64,000 bases of DNA from Neobacillus piezotolerans (GTDB lineage: Bacteria; Bacillota; Bacilli; Bacillales; Cytobacillaceae), in assembly GCF_003362805.1 (NCBI RefSeq), contig NZ_QNQT01000004.1, forward strand, positions 186,001 to 250,000, in the 5' to 3' direction. The position numbers and the translations under genes are program-made. The first letter of the stretch is position 1. Every line of letters starts with the position of its first letter. The notes below the pieces were generated by a model that was not told where the DNA came from, did not search any database, and saw nothing but the letters and a program-made list of their open reading frames with translations. Shown piece by piece: positions 1 through 8,801 of this stretch.

Positions 1-445
1 GGATTTGTCCGGTACGTGGGTCGATTCGAAGAAACTTGTATTTGGCTGGCTGAACTAAAATCGCTCCAGTTTCCGGATAATTTTGGCTATCCATTGTGGT
101 TTCGTAACTGGAGATATTAAACATACCATCCCGGTCTTTACCATGGCGGTTGTTGCTGAACGTTCCAAACCCGTCATTGCGGTCATTCCGGTTATCACGG
201 CCGAACCGGTCATTCCTGTCATCATCATGGCCTGGATTCCACTCTTCGGTCAGCAGGCCTTCATGGTCCATGCCGAATAGGTTGTTGTTGCCGTTGTCCC
301 AGTCCCCATTATTGTCACGGACATTGTAAGCTCCCGTTCCGTGATCCATTGCGTTGTTTCTATTGTTGTTATCGTTGGCGTTACAGGCTGCGAGGCCCAA
401 CGTCAGGACACTTGCTGCCATTATGCCCACGGTCTTTTTTATCAA
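1..445 (-). CDS. Partial Asn/Asp-rich lipoprotein
   Basis: The gene runs off the left edge; 148 residues are visible. A TTG start at 445 follows an AAAGGAGG site (about 453-462) by about 9 nt. The N-terminus (MIKKTVGIMAASVLTLGLAAC) is a lipoprotein signal peptide whose lipobox LAAC puts the lipidated cysteine at residue 21. The mature part is very rich in Asn, Asp, Arg and Gly up to about residue 110, then becomes more ordered. The mature protein should sit on the outer face of the membrane. Size class and composition resemble spore/stress lipoproteins of the YhcN/YlaJ kind, but I cannot place the family. Function unknown. Confidence 0.72.
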   Translation of the reverse strand, partial: MIKKTVGIMAASVLTLGLAACNANDNNNRNNAMDHGTGAYNVRDNNGDWDNGNNNLFGMDHEGLLTEEWNPGHDDDRNDRFGRDNRNDRNDGFGTFSNNRHGKDRDGMFNISSYETTMDSQNYPETGAILVQPAKYKFLRIDPRTGQI

Positions 446-593
446 ATCGTACGCCTCCTTTGGACAATATAGTGGTACGTCCTTATTTTTCGACGGAATG
501 GGCAAAATATAAATGGAAATAAGGTGGGCTATGGCTATAAAAAGGAAACGATGCTGTCCGGCTGTCCCCTTAAGCGGTTTTGATGGATAGTGG

Positions 594-599
594 TATAAT
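594..599 (+). promoter_or_regulatory. Extended -10 promoter element
   Basis: TGGTATAAT is a perfect SigA -10 hexamer preceded by the TGn extension, 28 nt before the AlkD-like start codon. No good -35 hexamer is seen, which is usual for extended -10 promoters. Confidence 0.5.
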
Positions 600-627
600 T
601 AGTAAAAATAATAAAGGGGGATGGGAA

Positions 628-1335
628 ATGACATTAGAAGAAGTAATGGAAAAGCTCGCGGAGATGGGGACGGAGCAAACGAAAAGAACCTTTTTGCGGC
701 ATGGTGCCATTGAGCCGCTGTTTGGGGTGAAGGTTGGCGATTTGAAAAAGCTTGTGAAATACATAAAGAAGGACCAGGAGCTCGCTTTGGCGCTCTACAA
801 TACAGGGAATTATGATGCCATGTACCTTGCGGGGCTTGCCATAAATCCAAAGCTTATGGAGAAAACCACGCTTCAGGAGTGGGCAGAAGGGGCGAATTGG
901 CATGGGCTTGCCGAATATACGGTCGCGGGCGCGGCAGCCGAAAGCAAATTCGCCACTGAACTTGCCGGGGAATGGATAGAATCCGGGGAAGAAAATATTG
1001 CTGTTTGTGGATGGAGCACTTACGCCAATTATATTTCCATTATCCCGGACGGAAAACTTGACCTTGATGAAATCAGGGGATTATTGAAACGCATTGAGAA
1101 ATCCATCCACTCCGAGAGAAACAGGGTTCGCTATGTAATGAATTTGTTTGTGATTTGCGCGGGTTCATTTGTAAAGCCGTTGCATGAAGAGGCAATTAGG
1201 GTTGCCGAAGTCATTGGGAAGGTTCAAGTAAATGTAGGAAATACTGCCTGTAAGGTCCCTTTAGCCGCAGACTATATTAAAAAAGTTGAGCAAAAAGGAA
1301 AAATTGGGGTAAAGAAGAAGACATGCATTTGCTAA
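628..1335 (+). CDS. AlkD-like DNA alkylation repair protein
   Basis: 235 residues starting at MTLEEVMEK; AAGGGGGATGGGA just upstream makes this ATG better than the in-frame starts at 580 and later. The whole length is helical-repeat sequence of the DNA_alkylation repair (AlkD-like) family: basic N-terminal helices, an aromatic/acidic central stretch (WAEGANWHGLAEYTV, VCGWSTYANY) and a basic C-terminus. Family members are HEAT-like DNA glycosylases that remove bulky or cationic alkylated bases, but several relatives have no proven activity. The gene stands alone behind its own extended -10 promoter and ends 32 nt before a permease gene. Family call is good; substrate is not predictable. Confidence 0.82.
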   Translation: MTLEEVMEKLAEMGTEQTKRTFLRHGAIEPLFGVKVGDLKKLVKYIKKDQELALALYNTGNYDAMYLAGLAINPKLMEKTTLQEWAEGANWHGLAEYTVAGAAAESKFATELAGEWIESGEENIAVCGWSTYANYISIIPDGKLDLDEIRGLLKRIEKSIHSERNRVRYVMNLFVICAGSFVKPLHEEAIRVAEVIGKVQVNVGNTACKVPLAADYIKKVEQKGKIGVKKKTCIC

Positions 1336-1367
1336 TGCTTTAATGAACTCGGAAAGGTGCGGGAAGC

Positions 1368-2714
1368 ATGGAAGAGAACAAATTAAAAAGGGGATTAAGC
1401 AACAGGCATATCCAACTGATTGCCTTGGGCGGAACAATTGGTGTGGGGCTGTTTTATGGTTCAGCCGCGACAATCAAGCTTGCCGGCCCCGCCATCCTGC
1501 TTTCCTATTTGTTCGGGGGAGCCGTTATTTATTTCATCATGAGGGCGTTAGGGGAAATGGCGGTTGCCAATCCCGTTTCCGGATCCTTTAGCGAATATGC
1601 GAATAAATACGTTGGTCCATTTGCGGGTTATTTGACAGGCTGGACCTACTGGTTTAACTGGATTGTCGTTGGAATGGCGGAGATTACGGTTGTCGGGGTT
1701 TATATCAATCATTGGTTTCCGGAGGTTCCGCAATGGGTTTCGGCGCTTGCCGCCCTGGTGATCATGACGCTAATCAACCTGGTAAATGTTAAAGCGTACG
1801 GCGAGTTCGAGTTTTGGTTCGCACTAATTAAAGTAGTAGCGATAGTCGGCATGATTATCGCGGGGCTTGGCATCATTCTATTTGGGTTAGGCAATGGCGG
1901 AGTGCCGGTTGGATTCGGGAATCTCTGGGAACATGGGGGCTTCGCGCCAAATGGGGTATCCGGCCTTCTCCTTTCGCTTGTAATGGTCATGTTTTCCTTT
2001 GGCGGGATTGAGATGATCGGATTGACAGCGGGGGAGGCCGAGAATCCACAGAGGACCATTCCTTCAGCCATCAACAATGTCATTTGGAGAGTCCTTATTT
2101 TTTATATCGGCGCGCTTGGAATCATAATGATTTTGTATCCTTGGGATGAGATAGGCACATCCGGCAGCCCGTTCGTCCTGATTTTTGATAAAATTGGCAT
2201 GCCCGCCGCGGCGGATATAATTAATTTTGTTGTCCTTACCGCTGCTCTTTCCGCATTTAACAGTGGCATGTACGGAACGGGGAGGATGCTGTTCAGTTTG
2301 GCGGACCAGGGCAACGGGGGCAACGGGCCAGCTTTTTTCCGGGAATTGAGCAAATCGGGAGTACCGGTCCGCGGTGTCCTGTTTTCAGCAGCCATATTGC
2401 TGGTTGCGGTTTTCCTTAATTACATTGTCCCTGAAAAGGTGTTTTATTATATAACATCGATTGCGACTGTGGCCGCGGTAACAAGCTGGACGGTCATCAT
2501 TCTGACGCATATGAAGTTCAGGGAATCCGGCGGAAGCGTAAGTGGATTATTCCCTATGCCGTTTTATCCGTACTCTTCCTATTTCGCGCTTGCGGCCTTG
2601 ACGGCAGTCGTCGTTGCCATGGCCTTTATCGAAGGAATGGCGGTAGCGTTCATTGTCGCGCCGATTTGGTTCGCGGTACTGTTTACAAGTTATAAAATGA
2701 AGGAAAGCCATTAA
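1368..2714 (+). CDS. Amino acid permease (AAT/APC family)
   Basis: 448 residues, about 12 membrane segments. The N-terminus has the APC signature GLSNRHIQLIALGGTIGVGL followed by the conserved stretch PVSGSFSEYA, and loop GEAENPQRTIPSAI is typical of bacterial amino acid/proton symporters of the AAT family (relatives take up aromatic amino acids, Ser, Ala, Pro or GABA). It acts in the cytoplasmic membrane as a proton-coupled importer. The start at MEENKLKRGL is preceded by GGTGCGGGAAGC, a modest ribosome site. An overlapping ORF in another frame at 1343-1591 is a shadow. Substrate cannot be told from sequence alone. Confidence 0.87.
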   Translation: MEENKLKRGLSNRHIQLIALGGTIGVGLFYGSAATIKLAGPAILLSYLFGGAVIYFIMRALGEMAVANPVSGSFSEYANKYVGPFAGYLTGWTYWFNWIVVGMAEITVVGVYINHWFPEVPQWVSALAALVIMTLINLVNVKAYGEFEFWFALIKVVAIVGMIIAGLGIILFGLGNGGVPVGFGNLWEHGGFAPNGVSGLLLSLVMVMFSFGGIEMIGLTAGEAENPQRTIPSAINNVIWRVLIFYIGALGIIMILYPWDEIGTSGSPFVLIFDKIGMPAAADIINFVVLTAALSAFNSGMYGTGRMLFSLADQGNGGNGPAFFRELSKSGVPVRGVLFSAAILLVAVFLNYIVPEKVFYYITSIATVAAVTSWTVIILTHMKFRESGGSVSGLFPMPFYPYSSYFALAALTAVVVAMAFIEGMAVAFIVAPIWFAVLFTSYKMKESH

Positions 2715-2821
2715 GGATGCTCCTGTTCGTGAACGGACATTTAATTTGGAATTATTTTGTTTTCGCCGGCCATTTTTGTGGAACAGGAATGGAGAATGCA
2801 TCGAAACGGAGGCCGGTTGTT

Positions 2822-3295
2822 ATGAAGACATTGATTGTGTATGAAACAAAGCATGGCACCGTTGAACATGCCGTGGCGCTGTTGGCGGGAAAATTGCATG
2901 GAGAGACAAGGACGGCCAGGGTTTCGGACACACTGCCGAAGCTTTCCAAGTTTGACACAGTCATAATCGGTGGATCGATCTATTTTGGGGAAATTCAAAA
3001 AACACTCGCAATGTTCATGGTGAAGAACCGGGAAGAGCTGCTCGGAAAAAGGCTCGGACTGTTTATTTGTGGAGCCCACCCGGATCCCGCGGAACGTGAA
3101 AAGGAACTTGAGAATGCTTTTCCCAAGGAATTCAGAGACCGCGCGGAGGCGCAGGCTATTTTTGGGTACCAAATTCATTTTCAGGAGCTGAACCCGCTTG
3201 AAAGGAGCATCGCTAAGTCCATCCTGAGGCAGAAGGTGGATAAGGTGGGACTAAATGAGGAAGCCATAGAGGCTTTTGCTGCGAAATTTAATTGA
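2822..3295 (+). CDS. Flavodoxin-domain protein (HemG-like)
   Basis: 157 residues from MKTLIVYETKHGTVE; GGAGG at 2808-2812 lies 9 nt before this ATG, so the longer frame from 2717 is not the start. The N-terminal beta strand followed by ETKHGTVE matches the FMN phosphate loop of flavodoxins, and the GGSIYFGEI stretch the next FMN-contacting loop. Length and layout fit the flavodoxin_5 / menaquinone-dependent protoporphyrinogen oxidase (HemG) group. Such proteins oxidise protoporphyrinogen IX in some bacteria, but most Bacilli use HemY, so another flavodoxin redox role is possible. It follows the permease closely but has its own ribosome site and a terminator at about 3311-3345. Confidence 0.7.
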   Translation: MKTLIVYETKHGTVEHAVALLAGKLHGETRTARVSDTLPKLSKFDTVIIGGSIYFGEIQKTLAMFMVKNREELLGKRLGLFICGAHPDPAEREKELENAFPKEFRDRAEAQAIFGYQIHFQELNPLERSIAKSILRQKVDKVGLNEEAIEAFAAKFN

Positions 3296-3307
3296 TTGTT
3301 AATTGGA

Positions 3308-3346
3308 GTGGGCTATTCCTCTATTGCTGGGAATGGCTTTATTTTT
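3308..3346 (+). terminator. Rho-independent terminator
   Basis: GGGCTATTCC and GGAATGGCTT can pair (one G-T wobble) and are followed by TTATTTTT. It ends the flavodoxin transcript. Confidence 0.6.
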
Positions 3347-3469
3347 GATTCGGGGCAGAATTCCCCGATAGAAGCTTCTAGGGCCCTGAGTTGAGTGAAT
3401 TTGGGGAAATTAGGCGGCGAGATGCTTAGCTAAACTTATACAATGTTGAAAATTCGTTGGAAATCAAAT

Positions 3470-3493
3470 GAAGCAGGGGATGGCCCCTGCTTC
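3470..3493 (-). terminator. Terminator of brnQ
   Basis: GAAGCAGGGG and CCCCTGCTTC form a perfect 10-bp stem with a 4-nt loop just past the brnQ stop on the minus strand. Confidence 0.6.
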
Positions 3494-3504
3494 ACTATGT
3501 TTAA

Positions 3505-4836
3505 TTAGGATGCTTTAAGTTCTGTGTTTTGAGTTGGGAGTTCTTTTGGTTTGCCGCCCATTGCCATGCCAATCAAGGTGCCGGCTAGCGCGGGAACTAC
3601 CCAGTCCATTCCCGCTGAAGCAAATGGAAGTGCGTTCCTTAATGTAAGGATTGGCCCGAGGTCCAGCCCAAAGGTGCTTAAGCCGCTGATTGCCGCGAAA
3701 ACTCCTGTAAACAGCATCGCGGTTCCATAAACCCGGCGAGGGTTTTTAAAATAGCGATGGAAGAAGCTCAGCGTAATAAGCACAATTGTGAGCGGATATG
3801 CGGTAACCAGGAATGGAACCGAAACTTTAAGGATTTGAGCCAAACCGGCGTTTGAAAGGACGAACCCGACAAGTGCCACCATGGAAACAACCGCTTTGTA
3901 GCTCAGCTTTGGAATAAGGTTCGAGAAGTATTGTCCGCATGCGACTGTAAGGCCGGCAACCGTTGTAAAGCAGGCAAGTGTGAAAATCAGGCCAAGCAGG
4001 ACTGGGCCGCTATTTCCAAGGAGGAAGGCGGAAGTTGCGGTGAGCAATTCCGTTCCGGACTCGAAAGTTCCTGTTATACCCATCTTTCCGCCAACATAGC
4101 CGAGCGATACGTAAACAAGCGCCAGAAGTGAGCCTGCGATCGCCGCCGCTTTCACTGTATAACGGGTAAGCTGCTTCTCATTGCTGATGCCGCGCTGTTT
4201 GACGGCAGTTAAAATAACAATTCCGAATGCCAGTGAGGCAAGGGCGTCCATTGTATTGTACCCCTCAATGAAACCTTTAAAGAAAGCCCCTTTTTCATAT
4301 CCGCCAGTCGGAGCGTTCGAATCGCCGCCCAATTTTATGAAACCGGCAGTACATAGTGTGACAATTGAAATAAGAAGGACCGGAGTAATCCAGCGCCCCA
4401 TATATTTCTCCATCTTTTTATGGTTTAGGGCTGTTAAGTAAACGATGAGGAAGAAAACAGCCGAATACACAAACAATGCCAACGTTTTATTAAAAGATTC
4501 AGGAGCGAAAGGCAAGATGCCCATTTCGAATGCAACAGACGCGTTCCTAGGGATTGCCAGGAAAGGCCCGATTGACAGGTAGACGACGGCCATAAAGATT
4601 GCGCTGAATGTAGGATGGACCCTGTTGCCGAGCGCTTCCGCTCCTCCTTTTACAAGGGAAACGGCAATCAAGACCGCAAGTGGAAGCCCGACTGCCGTTA
4701 TGATAAATCCCGCCATTGCGAGCCAATAGGATGTTCCTGATAAGGCGCCAAGCATTGGAGGGAAAATTAGATTGCCAGCTCCAAAAAACATCGAAAATAA
4801 CATGAATCCGATAAACAATGTATCAAACTTTTTCAT
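3505..4836 (-). CDS. brnQ: Branched-chain amino acid carrier BrnQ
   Basis: 443 residues with about 12 membrane segments. The N-terminus (GFMLFSMFFGAGNLIFPPML) is the LIVCS family signature: cation-coupled importers of leucine, isoleucine and valine. GGGAGAG lies 7 nt before the ATG. Expression is very likely set by the T-box leader directly upstream (4866-5135), whose specifier reads as an isoleucine codon, so the transporter should be made when uncharged tRNA-Ile builds up. It is a single-gene unit with its own terminator at 3470-3493. Family and pathway are secure; the exact preference among branched-chain amino acids is not. Confidence 0.93.
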   Translation of the reverse strand: MKKFDTLFIGFMLFSMFFGAGNLIFPPMLGALSGTSYWLAMAGFIITAVGLPLAVLIAVSLVKGGAEALGNRVHPTFSAIFMAVVYLSIGPFLAIPRNASVAFEMGILPFAPESFNKTLALFVYSAVFFLIVYLTALNHKKMEKYMGRWITPVLLISIVTLCTAGFIKLGGDSNAPTGGYEKGAFFKGFIEGYNTMDALASLAFGIVILTAVKQRGISNEKQLTRYTVKAAAIAGSLLALVYVSLGYVGGKMGITGTFESGTELLTATSAFLLGNSGPVLLGLIFTLACFTTVAGLTVACGQYFSNLIPKLSYKAVVSMVALVGFVLSNAGLAQILKVSVPFLVTAYPLTIVLITLSFFHRYFKNPRRVYGTAMLFTGVFAAISGLSTFGLDLGPILTLRNALPFASAGMDWVVPALAGTLIGMAMGGKPKELPTQNTELKAS

Positions 4837-4865
4837 CTCTAACTCTCCCTTTTTGTTATTTTAAA

Positions 4866-5135
4866 ATAAAAAACCCGCCCCCGTAAAAATACAGGGACGA
4901 GTTAATACTCGCGATACCACCCTACTTCCGCAGCGGCCAAAAGGCGTGCGGCACTCAGCCAACGTACAATCATACGTGTTCCTTTGTAACGGCGGAAAGA
5001 CCGTCAAAGCCTACTCTGATTCAGCTTTGCATCTCGGAGATGATTTTCGGCCAGGCACTGGACGCCGGCTTCCACCATGTGCCGGCTCTCTGGGGAACAG
5101 TCTTCCCAGCTTACTCTTCTCGTCATCGAATTTTT
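4866..5135 (-). promoter_or_regulatory. T-box leader, Ile specifier
   Basis: Read on the minus strand, the leader carries the T-box core AGGGTGGTATCGCG (4909-4922 region) followed by a long terminator hairpin (ACTCGTCCCTGTA pairing with TACGGGGGCGGGT, then a T run). Upstream, stem I shows the AGTA S-turn (GAAGAGTAAGC), an AGAGAG distal loop with GGTGGAAGCC, and the 3' S-turn GAA at 5046-5048. The triplet after one spacer base, 5042-5044, is ATC, an Ile codon. T-boxes read through when the cognate tRNA is uncharged. The T-box assignment is firm; the ATC specifier is my alignment by eye. Confidence 0.9.
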
Positions 5136-5140
5136 TATTT

Positions 5141-5623
5141 AAAAATAATTTAACAGAGACACTTTATTGTGTCAACAACTTATTTGACAATTTAAACTAT
5201 TTCATGCATTACAACAATAAACCCGCCAAAACCAAAAAGCCGCCAATCCGGCAATGAAAGCGGTAACCATAAGGTAGGAATTAACAAGTAAATTTTTTTG
5301 GTTCTTCCCATATAAAGTGGATCTAACTCCACGAAAAGGTTAAGGATCGCCCCAACCAATTCTTCGGAAATTTGAGATGAGCGCCGCTAAAAGCGAAAAT
5401 TACCGCTTTCTTATATGAATAAGGGCGAGCAAAAGATCAAGCCTGCCCGCTGGAGTGCGGAATCGGAATCTTCTGTCATTCTTTCTGGCACTCAAAGATG
5501 GCTTAGCGCCCGAACAGCAATGGATAGCCGCCCGGCCACCCGGAATTGGCATCGTAGGGAAAGACTTCCGCTTACGTTCCGCTCCAATCGCGATTCGCAG
5601 AAAATCAAGCACCAATGGTTTTC
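5141..5623. other. Gap between T-box and hlyIII gene
   Basis: About 480 bp without a convincing gene; the short frames here lack ribosome sites and family features. A short hairpin (AAAGCG/CGCTTT, about 5391-5409) could serve as weak terminator. Positions about 5488-5531 resemble the degenerate 52-bp-period repeat at 62046-62130: both contain TTAGCGCCCGAACAGCA. Confidence 0.4.
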
Positions 5624-6271
5624 CTATAACACGTACAGGTAGACGCTGAGAAAGTGGGCAAGGCTTCCCAACAGGATGAAGATGTGGAAGATTTCATGGA
5701 AACCCATATGCTTAGTCCGGAGGAAGCCTGGCTTTGCGCCGTAGATGATTCCTCCGATTGTATATAAAATGCCGCCAAGGACGAGAAGGGCCAGGCCTTC
5801 GCGCGGGATGCTTCCCGCAAGCGGCGATGCGACGAAGATGACCATCCAGCCCATCACAATGTACAGGGCCGTTGACAGCCAGCGCGGGCAATTGAACCAA
5901 ACCATTTTGAAAATAACCCCGCTTATGGCAGCCGTGGCTATAATGGCAAACATCACCCATCCTGTCACGCCATTTAAACTGATGAGGCAATACGGGGTAT
6001 AAGTTCCTGCTATCAATACAAAAATCATCGAATGATCAAGCCTGCGCAGAAAGGCAATCGCTTTGTCTTTGGCAATGACCATATGATACGTGGCCGAAGC
6101 AGAATAAAGGAGAATCATACTGATTCCGAAAATGGTTACGGCCGTAATCGCAAGTGGTGAAGCCGTCTCGGAGGACGCCTTGATGACCATCGCGAGCAGT
6201 CCTGCGAACGAGAGCACAGCGCCTGCAAGATGTGTTAATCCATTGATTGGTTCACGAATGTATGCATTCAT
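5624..6271 (-). CDS. Hemolysin III / TrhA family membrane protein
   Basis: 215 residues from MNAYIREPINGLTHL; GGGAGG lies 8 nt before this ATG, so the longer 227-residue frame is not used. Seven membrane segments and the family residues are visible: N-terminal E-x-x-N-x-x-T-H, the SATYH motif after segment 2, the RLDHSMIF motif, and the C-terminal HEIFHIFILLGSLAHF. These conserved His/Asp/Ser residues match the zinc site of PAQR/CREST proteins. Bacterial members have been linked to membrane fluidity and lipid homeostasis (TrhA/YqfA) rather than haemolysis. It is transcribed divergently from a DUF1836 regulator gene, with only 143 bp between starts, so control by that neighbour is plausible. 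Confidence 0.88.
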   Translation of the reverse strand: MNAYIREPINGLTHLAGAVLSFAGLLAMVIKASSETASPLAITAVTIFGISMILLYSASATYHMVIAKDKAIAFLRRLDHSMIFVLIAGTYTPYCLISLNGVTGWVMFAIIATAAISGVIFKMVWFNCPRWLSTALYIVMGWMVIFVASPLAGSIPREGLALLVLGGILYTIGGIIYGAKPGFLRTKHMGFHEIFHIFILLGSLAHFLSVYLYVL

Positions 6272-6414
6272 AAGATTACCTCCCATTAACTTAATATGTA
6301 GTTTCAATAACTACTTTAAATAATATTACTATTACGATATGTAGTCAATATTTAAAAAATCGTAAAATTTTTGTATAATGGAATTAAATCACATAGATAT
6401 ATTGGAGGCTTCTG
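6272..6414. promoter_or_regulatory. Divergent promoter region hlyIII / DUF1836
   Basis: AT-rich 143 bp. TATAAT at about 6373-6378 serves the DUF1836 gene. Two copies of ATATGTAGT occur (about 6295 and 6339), the first running into TTTCAATAACTAC, giving a partly dyad-symmetric segment AGTTTCAATAACT: a candidate operator for the DUF1836 protein. Confidence 0.35.
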
Positions 6415-7005
6415 ATGAAGGACCTTGATGAACTAATTGATAGCCTGAAATTCGAGAAACAAATCCAGCTTGAGGACATGCCCTCGATCGATTTATACAT
6501 GGATCAGGTTATCCAGCTATTTGAAAATACGTTTGGGGAAACGAGACGGAACGAGGAGGAGAAAATCCTTACCAAAACAATGATTAACAATTATGCCAAA
6601 GGCAATCTGTTTTTCCCTGTTAAAAAGAAAAAATACACCCGCGGACACCTGATTTTGATTAGTCTTATTTACCAGCTAAAAGGCTCGTTATCGATTACGG
6701 ATATCAAAGGCGTTCTAAGCGGCATCAACGCCCGGGCCGTAAATGGGGGCTTGGACCTTGGGGAATTTTATTCAGCTTTCCTTGCGCTATCAGCTGAAAA
6801 TGAACGCGAATTTCGAGCGGAAGCCGGCATACGCAGTAGCGGGGCCGCTAGGGAAGCAGGCCGTCTCCAGGGAGGAGACGAAGAGTTGGAAAAGACCCTG
6901 CTCATTGCCTCGCTTGTCAATATGAGCAATATGTATAGAAGGCTCGCCGAAAAACTGGCCGACGAGCTCCAAAAAGAAAGCCTGGACGCACTTGAAAATA
7001 AATGA
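6415..7005 (+). CDS. DUF1836 putative transcriptional regulator
   Basis: 196 residues. The central part (KILTKTMINNYAKGNLFFPV followed by KKKKYTRGHLILISLIYQLK) is the hallmark of DUF1836, whose members (such as B. subtilis YkrK) carry a MerR-like winged helix and act as DNA-binding regulators. The C-terminal third is helical and charged. It is divergent from the hemolysin-III gene, and a role as its regulator or autoregulator fits. A clean terminator follows at 7028-7060, shared with the opposing kinase gene. No effector-binding residues can be named. Confidence 0.78.
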   Translation: MKDLDELIDSLKFEKQIQLEDMPSIDLYMDQVIQLFENTFGETRRNEEEKILTKTMINNYAKGNLFFPVKKKKYTRGHLILISLIYQLKGSLSITDIKGVLSGINARAVNGGLDLGEFYSAFLALSAENEREFRAEAGIRSSGAAREAGRLQGGDEELEKTLLIASLVNMSNMYRRLAEKLADELQKESLDALENK

Positions 7006-7027
7006 CCAGAGCAAAGGTGATTGCTAA

Positions 7028-7060
7028 AAAAGAACCTGGACTAAACGTCCAGGTTCTTTT
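7028..7060. terminator. Bidirectional terminator
   Basis: Perfect 14-bp stem AAAAGAACCTGGAC / GTCCAGGTTCTTTT with a 5-nt loop, giving T runs on both strands. It ends the DUF1836 gene and the opposing histidine kinase gene. Confidence 0.88.
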
Positions 7061-7069
7061 CATTAGGAT

Positions 7070-8734
7070 TTAGGCTTCTTCCAAAATCGGAGTGCAGCCT
7101 TTCGGTATGCAATTGGCTGGGAAGTTGATGATCACTTTCGTCCCTTTATTCAATTCGCTTCTAAATTCCATTTTCCCGTGATGGGCGTCAACAATTTTGG
7201 AACTGACCGTGAGGCCGAGGCCAGTCCCTTTTTCCTTCGATGAATAAAAAGGTTCACCGATTCGTTCAAGCCGTTCCTTTGATATCCCAACTCCATCGTC
7301 CAAAATGGAAATGGCAACTTGCCCATCATCGCGGCAATCGGTTGAAATAGCAACCTTGCCACCCGGGTGTGAAGCTTCTATCGCATTTTTAATAAGATTG
7401 ATGAATAGCTGTTTTAATTGGTTCGGTTCACACTCAATGATACTTTCCTTCTCTCCGAAGGAAGATTCGATCTCAATTTCATTCAGGGCCGCCTCTGGCC
7501 GAAGGAGTGAAATAACATTGGCCAGGAGCAAATGAAGGTCCGTCTGGATAAATTTGAGCTGCTGGGGTTTCGCGAGCAGCAGCAGTTCGCTTGTAATATG
7601 GTTTATTCTGTTCAGTTCATCCGCCATGATTGAAAAATAATATTGATGTTTTTCATCTTCCGACTTAAGAAGCTGAACAAAGCCGATTAATGACGTCAGT
7701 GGATTCCGGATTTCATGGGCGACGCTTGCTGCGAGTTCGCCGACGACCGAAAGCTTTTCGGTACGGCGCAATTTTTCCTCTGTCTTCCTTACCTTCGTTA
7801 TATCCCTGCCGTAACCGATGATACCCCTTGTTTCCCCATGGATGATCATTGGGACGGAAGTACATTCAAGGATTATTTTTTCGCCATTTTTGCTTTTAAC
7901 TTCGATTTCAATATGCTGGGGCTCATTATCGTTGCTGACGATAGAAAAGTAATTCTCCAGCGCTGCCTTGTACTTTCTTGGAATTAGTTTTTGAAAATAC
8001 CTGCCGATCACTTCCTCAGGGTCATAGCCGGTTACTTCCTTGAATCTTGGATTAAGGTCAATGAATCTTCCTTCCAGGTCAGTCATATAGACGATGTCCG
8101 GGCTGTATTGAAATAGGGATTTATATTGCTGACGGCTTTCCTCAAGTAGATTGATAAGCCGCCTTTTTTCAGTAATATCCCTGCCCATGATCACAAGGCC
8201 TTTTCTGCTTCCGTCCGGGTGAAAGAGTGGCACTTTAATCGTATCAAAAATCCTTTCTGTGCCACTTTGGCCAACAAGGACCTCTTCAACCCGCGTAATT
8301 TTACGGTTTTTCCACGTTTCCTCATCGGTCTTTTCACAATAGATAAGGGCATCCGAGTAATTTGCACTGAAGGCTGCGAGTTCGGAATCCTTTTTCCCCC
8401 GATAATCAATACCTTCAAGGCCGAAAAGCTTTAGGCCAAAATCGTTCGCTTCCACCCATCGTCCTTCGCCGTCCTTGAAATTGACGAAGTCGACCATTGA
8501 ATTGATTAATGTGGATAACCGCTGTTTATCCATTTTTGTTGTATCTAGCTCTTCCGCCTTTTTAAGGGCGAAATAAAAAAGAATGCCTGTGGCCACAACA
8601 AAGAAAGTTTCTTTCAAATGGCCAATCATCCTAATATAAGGTGCTGGTTCAAATTGGGCAAGCAGCATGTTGGTTCCAAAAATCCACACGATGCTGCTGA
8701 TAATAAAATACAAAATCAGTTTTTTCTTTTCCAT
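7070..8734 (-). CDS. PAS-domain sensor histidine kinase (Kin type)
   Basis: 554 residues. Two membrane segments (about 7-25 and 38-58) are followed by two PAS domains (about 75-195 and 205-325; the second has the FQYSPDIVYMTDLEGRF pattern). Then come a HisKA domain with phosphorylatable His about 340 in VAHEIRNPLT, and a HATPase_c domain with N box NLIKNAIEA, G1 box DDGVGI and G2 box GTGLGL. Architecture matches sporulation kinases of the KinA/KinE class, which feed phosphate to Spo0F. No response regulator gene is adjacent, as is usual for these orphan kinases. AGGAGTGG lies just before the ATG. The signal sensed is unknown. Confidence 0.87.
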   Translation of the reverse strand: MEKKKLILYFIISSIVWIFGTNMLLAQFEPAPYIRMIGHLKETFFVVATGILFYFALKKAEELDTTKMDKQRLSTLINSMVDFVNFKDGEGRWVEANDFGLKLFGLEGIDYRGKKDSELAAFSANYSDALIYCEKTDEETWKNRKITRVEEVLVGQSGTERIFDTIKVPLFHPDGSRKGLVIMGRDITEKRRLINLLEESRQQYKSLFQYSPDIVYMTDLEGRFIDLNPRFKEVTGYDPEEVIGRYFQKLIPRKYKAALENYFSIVSNDNEPQHIEIEVKSKNGEKIILECTSVPMIIHGETRGIIGYGRDITKVRKTEEKLRRTEKLSVVGELAASVAHEIRNPLTSLIGFVQLLKSEDEKHQYYFSIMADELNRINHITSELLLLAKPQQLKFIQTDLHLLLANVISLLRPEAALNEIEIESSFGEKESIIECEPNQLKQLFINLIKNAIEASHPGGKVAISTDCRDDGQVAISILDDGVGISKERLERIGEPFYSSKEKGTGLGLTVSSKIVDAHHGKMEFRSELNKGTKVIINFPANCIPKGCTPILEEA

Positions 8735-8801
8735 AAAACCACTCCTGGAAAAATTGTTTCACTAGGCAAATGGAAACAAACGGGCGCTTGCGCATTTCTT
8801 A

